64,000 nucleotides of DNA. It comes from CBFGTV01 sp965652145. GTDB taxonomy: Bacteria > Bacillota > Clostridia > Peptostreptococcales > Natronincolaceae. Under the pieces are notes generated by a model that saw only the letters and a list, made by a program, of their open reading frames with translations, was not told the origin of the DNA and did not search any database. The stretch covers positions 1-64,000 of the forward strand of contig CBFGTV010000007.1 in the NCBI GenBank assembly GCA_965652145.1, given 5' to 3'. A program made the translations under genes and the position numbers. Shown here piece by piece: positions 1 through 7,777 of this stretch (the first letter of the stretch is position 1; the number at the start of each line of letters is the position of its first letter).

Positions 1-144
1 CTGTTAAATCTACCCTTTATTATCTCCAGCAACGCCATCTTACTTGCCTTTATCTTTTCTGTGCTGGTGGGGGTTTTCTTTGGGGTATATCCGGCTAAGA
101 AGGCATCAAAGCTTGATCCAATAGAGGCCCTGCGTTACGAATAA
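1..144 (+). CDS. ABC transporter permease, MacB/FtsX type (3' end only)
   Basis: The window opens inside a reading frame that ends at 142-144. The 47 visible residues form one hydrophobic helix followed by VYPAKKASKLDPIEALRYE, the standard C-terminus of MacB/FtsX-type permeases (a final transmembrane helix, then a P-A-x-x-A-x-x-L-x-P-I-x-A-L-R tail). The matching ATPase starts 20 bases downstream, so the two form one exporter operon. Family knowledge: such permeases move peptides, lipoproteins or drugs out of the membrane, or work with two-component sensors of cell-wall antibiotics. The substrate cannot be read from this fragment. Confidence 0.85.
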   Translation: MLNLPFIISSNAILLAFIFSVLVGVFFGVYPAKKASKLDPIEALRYE

Positions 145-163
145 AGGAAAAGGGAGCGATAAA

Positions 164-850
164 ATGATTCAAATAGAAAATCTTAATAAAACCTATCAAA
201 ATGGAAGTATATCTGTTCAGGCATTAAAAAATGTCAATTTGACCATTGGTAAAGGTGAATTTGTGGGAATCATGGGGCCTTCTGGTTCTGGAAAGTCTAC
301 CTTCATGAACGTATTGGGCTGTCTCGATCGTGCCTCCTCGGGAGTCTATATTTTAGATGGCAAGGCCATTAAAGACATCTCTGACAATGAATTGGCAGAA
401 ATACGAAATGAAAAAATAGGCTTTGTATTTCAATCCTTTAACCTGTTACCCAGAACCTCGGCTTACAAAAATGTCGAGCTGCCCATGATCTATAATAAAT
501 TATCTAGGCAGGAAAGGCATCGAAGAACCATTGAGGCCTTAAAGTGGGTTGGCCTGGAGGGGCGTATGGATCATAAGCCTAATGAACTGTCTGGGGGTCA
601 AAGACAAAGGGTTGCCATCGCCAGGGCCTTGGTCAATCAGCCGGCAATTATACTTGCCGATGAGCCCACCGGGAACCTTGACTCTAAATCAGGTGACGAG
701 GTAATGGAGATCTTTAAAAAGCTGAACCGAGACGGGGCAACTATCGTTTTGGTTACCCACGAACCGGAAATCGCCCAGCAGACCAAGCGGATTGTTACCT
801 TTCGGGATGGAGAAATTGTATCTGACCAAATGGTTGAAAAAGTATTATAA
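164..850 (+). CDS. ABC transporter ATP-binding protein, MacB/LolD type
   Basis: A 228-residue ATPase that would power the permease ending just upstream. Seen: Walker A GPSGSGKST near residue 39, Q-loop VFQSFNLLPR near 90, signature LSGGQRQRVAIARAL near 142, Walker B ILADEPTGNLDS near 163 and the switch histidine in LVTHEP near 200. The sequence FQSFNLL and the length of about 225-230 residues are typical of the MacB/LolD/BceA group. The start follows an AGGAAAAGGGAG ribosome binding site. It sits 61 bases before an ECF sigma factor gene, so the two units may be co-transcribed. Substrate unknown. Confidence 0.93.
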   Translation: MIQIENLNKTYQNGSISVQALKNVNLTIGKGEFVGIMGPSGSGKSTFMNVLGCLDRASSGVYILDGKAIKDISDNELAEIRNEKIGFVFQSFNLLPRTSAYKNVELPMIYNKLSRQERHRRTIEALKWVGLEGRMDHKPNELSGGQRQRVAIARALVNQPAIILADEPTGNLDSKSGDEVMEIFKKLNRDGATIVLVTHEPEIAQQTKRIVTFRDGEIVSDQMVEKVL

Positions 851-911
851 TTAAATTAGTCCTGAAAAGACAGGGAAATTTGATGGCTTGGAAAAGAGGT
901 GGTGAGGGGCT

Positions 912-1484
912 ATGTCTGATTGGGATGTAATACAGCAGATTTTAAAGGGTGAAAGCCAATGCTACTCGGAAATTGTTAGCCGATACAAAGGAGCAATTTA
1001 TTCCCTATGCTACCGAATGACCCAGAATAAACAGGAGGCCGAGGATCTATCACAGGAAACCTTTATTAAAGCCTATCAAAATCTCAAAAAATATAATCCA
1101 AAATACAAATTTTCATCCTGGATTTTAAAAATTGCCACCAACACCACCATCGACCACCTGAGGAAAAGAAGGCCAGAAACCCTTTTACTGGAGGAAGAGC
1201 TCCAGTCAAAGCAGGAAGGGGCCAGTGCTGAAGTGGTATTCTTTCATCATCAAAACAAAAAGCTGATTGAGGAGGCAATTCAAAAGCTTCCGGCAGATTA
1301 TCGGATTTTAGTCATTTTATACCATCATCATGGCCTGAGTTATCAGGACATAGCAGATATTCTCAAGCTTCCGATGTCTAAGGTGAAAAACCGTCTTCAT
1401 AGAGGAAGAAATTTATTAAAGGAACAGCTTAAAGGAATAAAAGAGGAGGGGGCCCAATGGACTGCAAGACAAGTTCAAATTTAA
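912..1484 (+). CDS. ECF RNA polymerase sigma factor (SigW/RpoE-like)
   Basis: A 190-residue extracytoplasmic-function sigma factor. Region 2 is visible at residues 20-90 (YKGAIYSLCYRMTQN, EDLSQETFIKAYQNL, FSSWILKIATN), and region 4 at about 125-175 (LPADYRILVILYHHHGLSYQDIADIL, SKVKNRLHRGRNLL), which binds the -35 element. Only the two-domain sigma2/sigma4 layout is present, as expected for the family. The anti-sigma gene overlaps its end by 28 bases, so the pair is translationally coupled. The two downstream membrane proteins are probably its targets or partners, which suggests a cell-envelope stress response. I saw no convincing self-recognised promoter upstream. Confidence 0.95.
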   Translation: MSDWDVIQQILKGESQCYSEIVSRYKGAIYSLCYRMTQNKQEAEDLSQETFIKAYQNLKKYNPKYKFSSWILKIATNTTIDHLRKRRPETLLLEEELQSKQEGASAEVVFFHHQNKKLIEEAIQKLPADYRILVILYHHHGLSYQDIADILKLPMSKVKNRLHRGRNLLKEQLKGIKEEGAQWTARQVQI

Positions 1485-2041
1485 TGATGAGTTATATGGA
1501 CCAGACCATTTCCAAAGAGGAATGGAAAAATCTTCAACAGCATTTGGCCACCTGTGAAAGCTGCCGGGAGGAGTTTGATCTTCTTGGTCAACTAAATGAA
1601 ATGCTTGATGATCTTGAGCTTCTTGAACCCAATGAAGGATTTGAAGAAAGGGTTATGACATCCATTGACCCAAATCAATATGTTGAATCGAAATGGAAGC
1701 TGATTGGTTATAAGGAGCTTTTCTTCAGTATAGGTATTTATTATACCTTTTTACTGGGTATTCAGGGGGTAGATCACTTTTCCTTAGGCTTGTTCACCAT
1801 TATGGAACGGATTCTATTATTTAGTGAGCTTGTTCAGAAGCTGGTTGTGGGAGCCTTTGCCCTATTGGTCCTTTATCCTAGAAATCTGCTTAAAACCCTA
1901 ATAGGCTATTTATCCCAGGGTAAGACTTCATTACTACTAATTTATGGTTTAGGCTTCGCAACGATGATGCTTTTGATGTTTATTATTCAGGGAACCCTAT
2001 ATAGAATACTGACAACAAGGGAGGATGGTCGAAATGAGTAG
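1457..2041 (+). CDS. Membrane anti-sigma factor with zinc-finger (zf-HC2/ZAS) domain
   Basis: A 194-residue protein that should hold the preceding sigma factor at the membrane. The N-terminal 45 residues carry the anti-sigma zinc motif HLATCESCREEF (H-x3-C-x2-C) plus an early cysteine (MDCKTSS). About three hydrophobic segments follow (around residues 85-105, 120-140 and 160-185). This fits the ZAS family, in which the cytoplasmic zinc domain sequesters sigma until a signal arrives. It overlaps the sigma gene and, at its own stop, the next gene. The C-terminal membrane part is not one I can assign to a named sensor family. Confidence 0.88.
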   Translation: MDCKTSSNLMMSYMDQTISKEEWKNLQQHLATCESCREEFDLLGQLNEMLDDLELLEPNEGFEERVMTSIDPNQYVESKWKLIGYKELFFSIGIYYTFLLGIQGVDHFSLGLFTIMERILLFSELVQKLVVGAFALLVLYPRNLLKTLIGYLSQGKTSLLLIYGLGFATMMLLMFIIQGTLYRILTTREDGRNE

Positions 2042-2921
2042 ATATCGAAAATTATTCCTCCTAACGCTGATGATAATGATTATGTCTGCTTCCCTTGTGA
2101 CGGCAGTTAATCAAAGAGGTGACCTAACCAGCTTTTTTAGAACCATCAATGTGAGTGAAGACACCTTGATAAATGGTAATGTCGTAGCTATATTTGGTGA
2201 CATTTATATTCATGGCGAAGTGACGGGGAATGTGGCTTCAATCTTTGGTAAAACTTATATTGATGGTATAGTCGCCGGGGATACGGTTTCTATTTTTGGA
2301 GGTATAACCATAGCACATACTGGAATAGTCTATGGAGATGCAACGGCCATTTTGGGCCATGGAATTGAAAACAGAGGCATAATTAGACAAGAAGAGATCA
2401 GTATATTGGGGATTATCCCCAAACATGTCTCTATCCTTAGAATGATTTTTCTACTGATTTTCTTTAGTATTTTGGCTAAGCAATTTTTTGCCCTGGTAAT
2501 TTCCGTCATTACCGTATTGATTTTTGGTGAGCGATTTGATCGAATGGCAGCAGGGGCGCAACAGGAAGTCGGAAAAAAACTGTTGGTTGGCTTATTAGTG
2601 TACTTTGGGGCCTTAATCGGGTTTTCTATATTAATTATGACTGTGATTGGTGCCCCCGTTGCCCTGTTGTTGATACCGGTTGTCTTGATTCTAGGCTTTT
2701 TAGGGAATACTACCATTAAGGTGACAATAGGAAGAAAAATGGCATCACATTTTAATAAAAGCTGGAGCCTTTTAATGGAGCTGTTGGCAGGAACCCTGGT
2801 GTTTTTACTGCTTGAGGCTACAATTGTGGGTCATCTGATTACCTTTGCTTTAAAACTAATTGGTATTGGAGAGCTGCTAGACAGCCGTTTTGGAGATGAG
2901 ATCAAAAAGGACTTAATTTAA
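2034..2921 (+). CDS. Membrane protein with bactofilin-like beta-helical repeats (short)
   Basis: About 295 residues starting at the ATG at 2034; an in-frame ATG at 2025 directly abuts the AAGGGAGG at 2017-2024 and is therefore unlikely to be used. An N-terminal signal/anchor helix (LFLLTLMIMIMSASLVTAV) is followed by repeated units such as INGNVVAIFGDIYIHGEVTGNV, the polymer-forming (bactofilin/DUF583) pattern, at about residues 40-120. The C-terminal half holds about four transmembrane helices. The start overlaps the anti-sigma stop. I infer an envelope-associated scaffold under control of the ECF sigma factor; this is not shown by the sequence. Confidence 0.75.
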   Translation: MSRYRKLFLLTLMIMIMSASLVTAVNQRGDLTSFFRTINVSEDTLINGNVVAIFGDIYIHGEVTGNVASIFGKTYIDGIVAGDTVSIFGGITIAHTGIVYGDATAILGHGIENRGIIRQEEISILGIIPKHVSILRMIFLLIFFSILAKQFFALVISVITVLIFGERFDRMAAGAQQEVGKKLLVGLLVYFGALIGFSILIMTVIGAPVALLLIPVVLILGFLGNTTIKVTIGRKMASHFNKSWSLLMELLAGTLVFLLLEATIVGHLITFALKLIGIGELLDSRFGDEIKKDLI

Positions 2922-2934
2922 GGGGAGGATAATT

Positions 2935-4050
2935 ATGTCCAAAAAACAATATCTAGTATGGCCCATTATTATCATTGTGCTGATGTTAACAGGTTTGTTT
3001 AGCTTTAGTGTCCAAGGCCAACCAGGCCGTCCGGTCAATATCGCTGGCGGGGAAGTCGTTGAAGGGGATTATATTAAAGGTGCTAATCGGGTAGTTAACG
3101 AGGGAAACATTAAAGGTGATTTCATTGTTGCAGCCCAGGAGGTCACCCAATCCGGAACCATAGAAGGTGATTTTATTGGCGCTGTTAATCACGCTTTAAT
3201 CGACGGAGAAGTAAAGGGGAATATACGCAGTATTGTACAAAGTATAGGAGTTCAGGGAGAAGTCAATAAAAATGCTTCTGTATTGGCTTCACACTTTACC
3301 CTGGAAGAGGAAGGAGCCATCGACGGCAGCCTATATGCCTTTGTCAACTATTTAAATATTAAAGGTACCGTTGGTGGTGATATCAGGGGGGCAGCCGGCA
3401 CCGTTATTATCACCGGAAGGATTAAAGGCGATGTCGTGCTTCGTGCCGATAAGCTTTATCTAGAGCCCAATGCCATAATCGAGGGGGATTTGATCTATAC
3501 CAGCTCAAGTCCTCAGGAAATCGATCCCAGCAGCGTAAAGGGAATAATTGAATATCGGCCAGCAGATGAAAAGCGGCTTCAGTTAAACAAGTCGGTTTTT
3601 TTGAGGACCCTATTTCTAATCAGCTATCTTTTAGTTGGACTGCTGTATTTAAGGCTTTTTCAAGGGCCTGCTGGGAGGTCAGCTGCCTTCTTAAATGAAA
3701 AACCGCTGTTGGCCCTGGGAATAGGTCTTGTCCTATTGGTAATGGTACCAGTAATATCTTTTCTGTTATTAATTTCAATCATTGGAATACCCATTGCGAT
3801 TCTGGCAATGGCCCTTTACGGAATTTTGATATATCTGGCTAAAATTCCTGTTGAATTGTGGCTGGGAAAAAAGATTTTAAGACAGGATGATCGCCCCTAC
3901 CTATCCTTTATCATCGGAAGCCTGCTGATTGCTTCCTTAAGGTTTATTCCATATTTGGGCTGGTTGATCACCCTTGGTATAATTGGCTTGGGAATTGGCT
4001 TGAAATCTATGATGATAAAAACCTATTACTCAAGCTCTAAAGAGCTATAA
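2935..4050 (+). CDS. Membrane protein with bactofilin-like beta-helical repeats (long)
   Basis: A 371-residue relative of the preceding gene, 13 bases downstream in the same operon. A signal/anchor helix (residues 8-28) is followed by roughly 150 residues of short G-x-I/V-x-G-D turns (VVEGDYIKGANRVVNEGNIKGDF, GTVGGDIRGAAGTVIITGRIKGDV), the right-handed beta-helix signature of the polymer-forming cytoskeletal family. Four to five C-terminal transmembrane helices follow (about 225-360). Paired paralogs of this kind with an ECF sigma/anti-sigma suggest an extracytoplasmic filament or patch at the membrane; that role is inference. Confidence 0.78.
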   Translation: MSKKQYLVWPIIIIVLMLTGLFSFSVQGQPGRPVNIAGGEVVEGDYIKGANRVVNEGNIKGDFIVAAQEVTQSGTIEGDFIGAVNHALIDGEVKGNIRSIVQSIGVQGEVNKNASVLASHFTLEEEGAIDGSLYAFVNYLNIKGTVGGDIRGAAGTVIITGRIKGDVVLRADKLYLEPNAIIEGDLIYTSSSPQEIDPSSVKGIIEYRPADEKRLQLNKSVFLRTLFLISYLLVGLLYLRLFQGPAGRSAAFLNEKPLLALGIGLVLLVMVPVISFLLLISIIGIPIAILAMALYGILIYLAKIPVELWLGKKILRQDDRPYLSFIIGSLLIASLRFIPYLGWLITLGIIGLGIGLKSMMIKTYYSSSKEL

Positions 4051-4085
4051 ACACAAAACCATTAATCGTCATGTTCATCCTTTTT

Positions 4086-4115
4086 AAAGCAGAGAGCCTT
4101 CTGCTTTATTTTTTT
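4086..4115 (+). terminator. Rho-independent terminator
   Basis: An 8-bp perfect stem AAAGCAGA/TCTGCTTT with a 6-base loop, followed by A and seven T residues. It closes the sigma/anti-sigma/bactofilin operon. Confidence 0.85.
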
Positions 4116-4143
4116 GAAAAAAGTTAGTTAAATTGAACAATTA

Positions 4144-4155
4144 TGATTTAAATCA
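4144..4155. promoter_or_regulatory. FNR/CRP-like palindromic operator candidate
   Basis: TGATTTAAATCA is a perfect 12-bp palindrome. It matches the FNR half-site layout TTGAT-N4-ATCAA except for the outermost bases, and lies 62 bases before the DUF1858 start codon. The downstream hemerythrin/PAS gene product is a plausible target of an oxygen or NO regulator. Confidence 0.45.
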
Positions 4156-4216
4156 CAGTAATTAATCTAAAAAAAGATAAACTAAAGTTAAGAACAAATG
4201 GAAAGGAGGCAATCTT

Positions 4217-4462
4217 TTGGGCATACTAAACTTAAGGAAGAGCATTTACGATTTAACAAAGGAACATCCAGATTTAATTGAGATAATGGTTTCTCTCGGC
4301 TTCAAAGATATAGCCAATCCAGTGGTTAGAAAAACCGCCGGAAAAATTATGACCTTGGAAAAAGGGGCTGCCATGAAGGGAATACCACTAAAGACGGTAC
4401 TTAATCGCTTGAAGGAAGAAGGCTACGAAATTATATCAGATGGAGAGGATGTGGAAGTATGA
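4217..4462 (+). CDS. DUF1858 domain protein
   Basis: An 81-residue protein starting at TTG (4217) behind the strong ribosome binding site AAAGGAGG at 4203-4209. Residues 5-70 match the DUF1858 pattern (SIYDLTKEHPDLIEIMVSLGF, then a G-K-I/M-T-L-x-x-A helix and a final helix KTVLNRLKEEGYEI), a small helical domain related to the N-terminus of ScdA/RIC iron-sulfur repair proteins. It overlaps the next gene by four bases (ATGA), and the two domains often occur together or fused. Function unknown; a cofactor-binding or sensing role with DUF438 is inference. Confidence 0.85.
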   Translation: MGILNLRKSIYDLTKEHPDLIEIMVSLGFKDIANPVVRKTAGKIMTLEKGAAMKGIPLKTVLNRLKEEGYEIISDGEDVEV

Positions 4463-5694
4463 GTGAATTAATTAATAACAGACAAGAGCGGAAGAAGATC
4501 CTGAAGGGGTTAATTCAAGAGCTTCATGATGGGGCTGGGGTGGAAGATGTAAAGGAACGCTTCGGCCAATTGATTAAACATGTTGGCCCCAGGGAAATTG
4601 CAGAAATAGAAGAGGCTCTGATTCAAGAGGGACTTGAGACCAGTGAAATAAAACGTTTATGTGATGTACACGTGGCTGTGTTTAAAGAAAGCCTTGATGA
4701 AGGGCCCCAGGCCGAAACCATACCGGGCCACCCCGTATATACCTTTAGGCAGGAGAATCGTGCCATAGAGAAGGTAATTGATCTTCAGCTTTTACCAGCA
4801 TTAGATCAATTAAAGGATGAAAAGGCTCTGGATAAGGAAAATCTATTGACCATTAGAGATGCCCTGGGCCAATTGGCTGATGTTGATAAGCACTATAGCC
4901 GAAAGGAAAACCTATTGTTCCCCTATCTGGAAAAGTACAAGTTTACCGGTCCAACCTCAGTTATGTGGGGGATTGATGATGATATTAGAAGAAGCTTGAA
5001 GGAATTAATAGAAATTACGAAAAAAGCCCTTCATACCATGGAAATTGATATTTCCGATTTCGTCGAAAAGGCGGAGGATTTAACATCAGCCCTTCAGTCA
5101 ATGATTTATAAAGAAGAAAACATTCTGTTCCCTACAGCGCTGGAGCTTTTAACTGAGATGGAATGGGGAAGTATTTTGGAGGAAAGTATAGAAATTGGGT
5201 ATTGTCTGATCGAGCCCGAAGGAAATTGGAAGCCTAATCCCAAGGCTGAGAAGGCCAAGGAGGAAATAGCAGAAAGTAAAGCGCCAAGCGGATATTTAAG
5301 GTTTAATACAGGTATATTAAAGCTGGAAGAGGTCAGTGCAATATTTAATCACTTACCCTTTGACATTACCTACGTCGATAAGGATAACATTGTAAAATTC
5401 TTTTCAGAAGGTAAGGATCGAATTTTCACCAGAACCAAGGCGATTATTGGAAGAAGGGTAGAAAATTGCCATCCGCCGGCCAGTGTTCATGTGGTGGAGC
5501 AAATCGTGAAGGATTTTCAAGAGGGCGTAAAGGATCATGTGGACTTTTGGATTCAAATGAAGGGAATGTTCATCTATATTCAATATTTCGCTGTGAGGGA
5601 TCAGGATGGAAACTTTATGGGAACCCTGGAGGTCACCCAAAATATTGCACCCCTGAGGAATCTTCAAGGAGAGAAGCGATTGCTTGAATCGTAA
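4459..5694 (+). CDS. DUF438 / hemerythrin / PAS domain protein
   Basis: A 411-residue cytoplasmic protein with three parts. DUF438 lies at about residues 8-75 (LIQELHDGAGVEDVKERF). A hemerythrin-like four-helix bundle at about 88-225 shows metal-ligand histidines and glutamates in GHPVYTFRQENRAIEKV, DKHYSRKENLLFPYLEKY and YKEENILFPTAL. A PAS domain lies at about 285-400 (LPFDITYVDKDNIVKFFSEGKDRIF, RVENCHPPASVHVVEQI). Family knowledge: the diiron bundle can bind O2 or NO, and the PAS resembles small-ligand sensors. No output domain is present. It overlaps the DUF1858 gene and follows an FNR-like palindrome, so an oxygen/NO response is plausible. Confidence 0.9.
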   Translation: MSELINNRQERKKILKGLIQELHDGAGVEDVKERFGQLIKHVGPREIAEIEEALIQEGLETSEIKRLCDVHVAVFKESLDEGPQAETIPGHPVYTFRQENRAIEKVIDLQLLPALDQLKDEKALDKENLLTIRDALGQLADVDKHYSRKENLLFPYLEKYKFTGPTSVMWGIDDDIRRSLKELIEITKKALHTMEIDISDFVEKAEDLTSALQSMIYKEENILFPTALELLTEMEWGSILEESIEIGYCLIEPEGNWKPNPKAEKAKEEIAESKAPSGYLRFNTGILKLEEVSAIFNHLPFDITYVDKDNIVKFFSEGKDRIFTRTKAIIGRRVENCHPPASVHVVEQIVKDFQEGVKDHVDFWIQMKGMFIYIQYFAVRDQDGNFMGTLEVTQNIAPLRNLQGEKRLLES

Positions 5695-5716
5695 TTAGTT
5701 ATCAAGAAGATCAAGG

Positions 5717-5761
5717 TAAGGCCCCTAATATGCTGGCCAATGGCTGTCAATAGGGGCCTTA
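5717..5761. terminator. Hairpin between convergent genes, probable bidirectional terminator
   Basis: An 11-bp perfect stem TAAGGCCCCTA/TAGGGGCCTTA separates the DUF438 gene from the minus-strand gene ending at 5766. There is no clear T-run on either side, so efficiency is uncertain. Confidence 0.55.
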
Positions 5762-5765
5762 AGGG

Positions 5766-5954
5766 TTAATGATTGTTTTGATTCTTTCTATCGGATCCTT
5801 GATTAGCTGCTGCCTCAGGAGATTGAATTGCCACCGACAAAATAGCCAGGTCAGTTGGTGTGACGGCCTCCAGCATACCATCTGACATGATGTTAATATC
5901 ATTATTTACGGTTTTTGATTTGTCAACCCTCCGCTTAACACGTCGATGCTTCAT
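5766..5954 (-). CDS. Small basic protein of unknown function
   Basis: A 62-residue protein on the minus strand, supported by the ribosome binding site AAAGGAG nine bases before its ATG. The N-terminus is very basic (MKHRRVKRRVDKSK). The middle (DGMLEAVTPTDLAILSVAIQSPEAAANQ) could form a helix and the tail is polar and Q/N-rich. There are no cysteines, no signal peptide and no membrane segment. I do not recognise the family. Size and composition would suit a spore or nucleic-acid-associated protein, but nothing proves this. Confidence 0.6.
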   Translation of the reverse strand: MKHRRVKRRVDKSKTVNNDINIMSDGMLEAVTPTDLAILSVAIQSPEAAANQGSDRKNQNNH

Positions 5955-6097
5955 ATTATCAACTCCTTTAGTTATATTATTTTCCCTTGGGGAACTAAAA
6001 AAACAGCTTAATTCCTTGAAAGAAATGAAGAATTACCCAACGGGCTTAATTAAATGCTATAATATAGAGAGCAAAAAAGAGAAGGAGCGAATGAGGA

Positions 6098-7138
6098 ATG
6101 ACAGTTGAGGAAAAGTCAAAAGATATTATTACCCTTGCGATAGAAACCAGTTGTGATGAAACCTCGGTAAGTGTGCTTAAAAACGGAAGAGAAGTACTAT
6201 CAAATATTATTGCAACTCAAATTGAACAGCATAAAAAATTCGGTGGGGTTGTTCCAGAGGTAGCTTCAAGGAAGCATATAGAAAGTATTAATGATGTTAT
6301 CGAAGCTGCTTTATCTGAGGCCCAAATAACCTTTAGTCAGATTACCCATGTAGGGGTAACTTATGGGCCGGGCTTGGTGGGTGCCCTGTTGGTAGGCCTC
6401 TCGGCGGCTAAAGCCATCGCCCTGGCCCGTCAGCTGCCCTTAAATGGCGTCAATCATATAGAAGGGCACATTTACGCGAATTTTATTCAACATCCTGAGT
6501 TACAGCCTCCCTTTATGGCCTTAATCGTATCGGGGGGACATACCCATTTAGTCTATATGAAGGATTATGGCAGCTACGAAATACTGGGCAGAACCCGTGA
6601 CGATGCCTCCGGGGAGGCCTTTGACAAGGTGGCCAGGGCCCTTGGATTAAATTATCCTGGCGGGCCGGAAATAGATCGGCTGGCCCGCCAGGGAAACCCA
6701 GAGGCCATTAAGTTTCCCAAGGCCTATTTGGAAGATGGAAGCTACGATTTTAGCTTTAGCGGACTTAAATCAGCCGTGTTAAATTATTTAAACAGCCAGA
6801 GAATGAAGGGTCAAGAAATTAATATTGCCGATGTGGCCGCCAGCTTTCAACAGGCAGTCATTGAAATATTAACTGAAAAGACAATAGCCTGTGGTTTGGA
6901 AAAAGGTGTAAAAAAGATCGTACTGGCCGGTGGGGTGGCTGCCAACAGTGCCTTAAGAACCATGTTGAAGCAGGCCTGTGAAGCCAATCAGATGGAATTG
7001 TACTATCCTGACCTGAAGCTTTGCACCGACAATGCTGCCATGATTGGTTGTGTGGCCTATTATGATTACATTTCAGGGCATCGATCAGATCTGACCTTAA
7101 ATGCCATTCCCAACCTGAAAATTGGTGAGCGCCACTAG
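6098..7138 (+). CDS. tsaD: tRNA N6-adenosine threonylcarbamoyltransferase TsaD
   Basis: A 346-residue TsaD (formerly Gcp/YgjD), which transfers the threonylcarbamoyl group to A37 of ANN-decoding tRNAs together with TsaB and TsaE. Seen: AIETSCDETSVSV at residues 11-23, the metal-binding NHIEGHIYAN near 115, the ATP-binding SGGHTHLV near 140, ASGEAFDKVARALGL near 165 and GGVAANSALR near 275. Length and motifs are normal. The ATG follows a GAAGGAG site 6 bases further up than usual spacing, and a TATAAT lies at about 6059. tsaB and tsaE are not adjacent. The TAG stop is formed by the TA target and first G of an inserted repeat element. Confidence 0.97.
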   Translation: MTVEEKSKDIITLAIETSCDETSVSVLKNGREVLSNIIATQIEQHKKFGGVVPEVASRKHIESINDVIEAALSEAQITFSQITHVGVTYGPGLVGALLVGLSAAKAIALARQLPLNGVNHIEGHIYANFIQHPELQPPFMALIVSGGHTHLVYMKDYGSYEILGRTRDDASGEAFDKVARALGLNYPGGPEIDRLARQGNPEAIKFPKAYLEDGSYDFSFSGLKSAVLNYLNSQRMKGQEINIADVAASFQQAVIEILTEKTIACGLEKGVKKIVLAGGVAANSALRTMLKQACEANQMELYYPDLKLCTDNAAMIGCVAYYDYISGHRSDLTLNAIPNLKIGERH

Positions 7139-7294
7139 GGTGTGTCTGAAAACCCACTCAAGGGCATCTTTCACCGCTTTTTTATCCCACGCAGCGTTGC
7201 TTTTCCTTGACGTACCCCTGGTATGCCTTCAAAAAAGCGCCTTGCAACAAAAATTCAGTGAAATCTGCACCCTTCGGAGTATTCAGACACACCC
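7138..7294. mobile_element. MITE-like element, copy 1 (157 bp, TA target duplication)
   Basis: A non-coding element with perfect 13-bp terminal inverted repeats GGGTGTGTCTGAA/TTCAGACACACCC, flanked on both sides by TA (7136-7137 and 7295-7296). A second copy, about 93% identical by eye, is at 23597-23757. The interior contains complementary blocks (CGCTTTTTT/AAAAAAGCG), so it can fold. TA duplication is typical of IS630/Tc1 elements and of the IS427 group of IS5; the parental transposase is not in the window. Short open frames across it are artefacts. Confidence 0.88.
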
Positions 7295-7434
7295 TAGTTA
7301 CCCATGGTAATTAAATCCCAACTCAAGTTCAGTGGTAATTGTTGTATTTACTAGATTATATTGCTGGTATAAATGCATTTTCCCCCTATGATATAATCGT
7401 GTTGAAGCAAGAATGAAAAGGGGGGAAAAGCACG

Positions 7435-7596
7435 GTGGAAAGGTTGTCATGGATGAAAAAGGTAGATACTGACATGAGTAGAAGGGACTTGCTGGAATTA
7501 ATCGATCATATGCATGGAGTAATTGATGCTTTGTTGGCAGAAAATAAAGAAAAAAGTATATTGATCCAAAAATTGAAGGGCGCTGCCAACGAATAG
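7435..7596 (+). CDS. Small helical protein of unknown function (53 aa)
   Basis: A GTG-initiated frame of 53 codons behind AAAAGGGGGG, with a TATAAT at 7392-7397 upstream. The product begins MERLSWMKKVDTDMSRRD and continues with heptad-like leucines (LLELIDHMHGVIDALLAEN), so it is probably one or two amphipathic helices. It has no cysteines and no signal peptide. It is followed by a terminator at 7686, which together with promoter and ribosome binding site makes a free-standing transcription unit. The family is not recognised. It could be a regulator or an antitoxin-like peptide; I have no direct evidence for either. Confidence 0.6.
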   Translation: MERLSWMKKVDTDMSRRDLLELIDHMHGVIDALLAENKEKSILIQKLKGAANE

Positions 7597-7685
7597 CGGG
7601 GTTTTGTACCGAATACATACTATATGATAAAGATAAGCAATTATATCATCTAAAGCATACTTATGTAATTTTAGTTATGTAAATA

Positions 7686-7722
7686 AATACTCCACGGAAT
7701 TCAAGCCGATGGAGTATTTTTA
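7686..7722 (+). terminator. Rho-independent terminator
   Basis: A 9-bp perfect stem AATACTCCA/TGGAGTATT followed by a T-rich tail (TTTTATT). It lies 90 bases after the 53-residue gene. Confidence 0.8.
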
Positions 7723-7777
7723 TTAACATATAATTAACATACTGTACACATGGACAGGGGCAGTAAAATGTGAATAA

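Noticed and set aside
5860..6108. Plus-strand frame of 82 codons before tsaD
   Set aside because: It runs antisense through the small minus-strand gene, which has a ribosome binding site, and lacks one itself.
6858..7157. Minus-strand frame of 99 codons opposite tsaD
   Set aside because: Fully antisense to a clear tsaD, with proline/histidine-rich composition and no ribosome binding site.
7122..7310. Plus-strand open frame across MITE copy 1, with a related frame at 23587-23778
   Set aside because: Both translate the same repeat element, have no ribosome binding site and begin inside or at the end of the upstream gene; they are by-products of the MITE.
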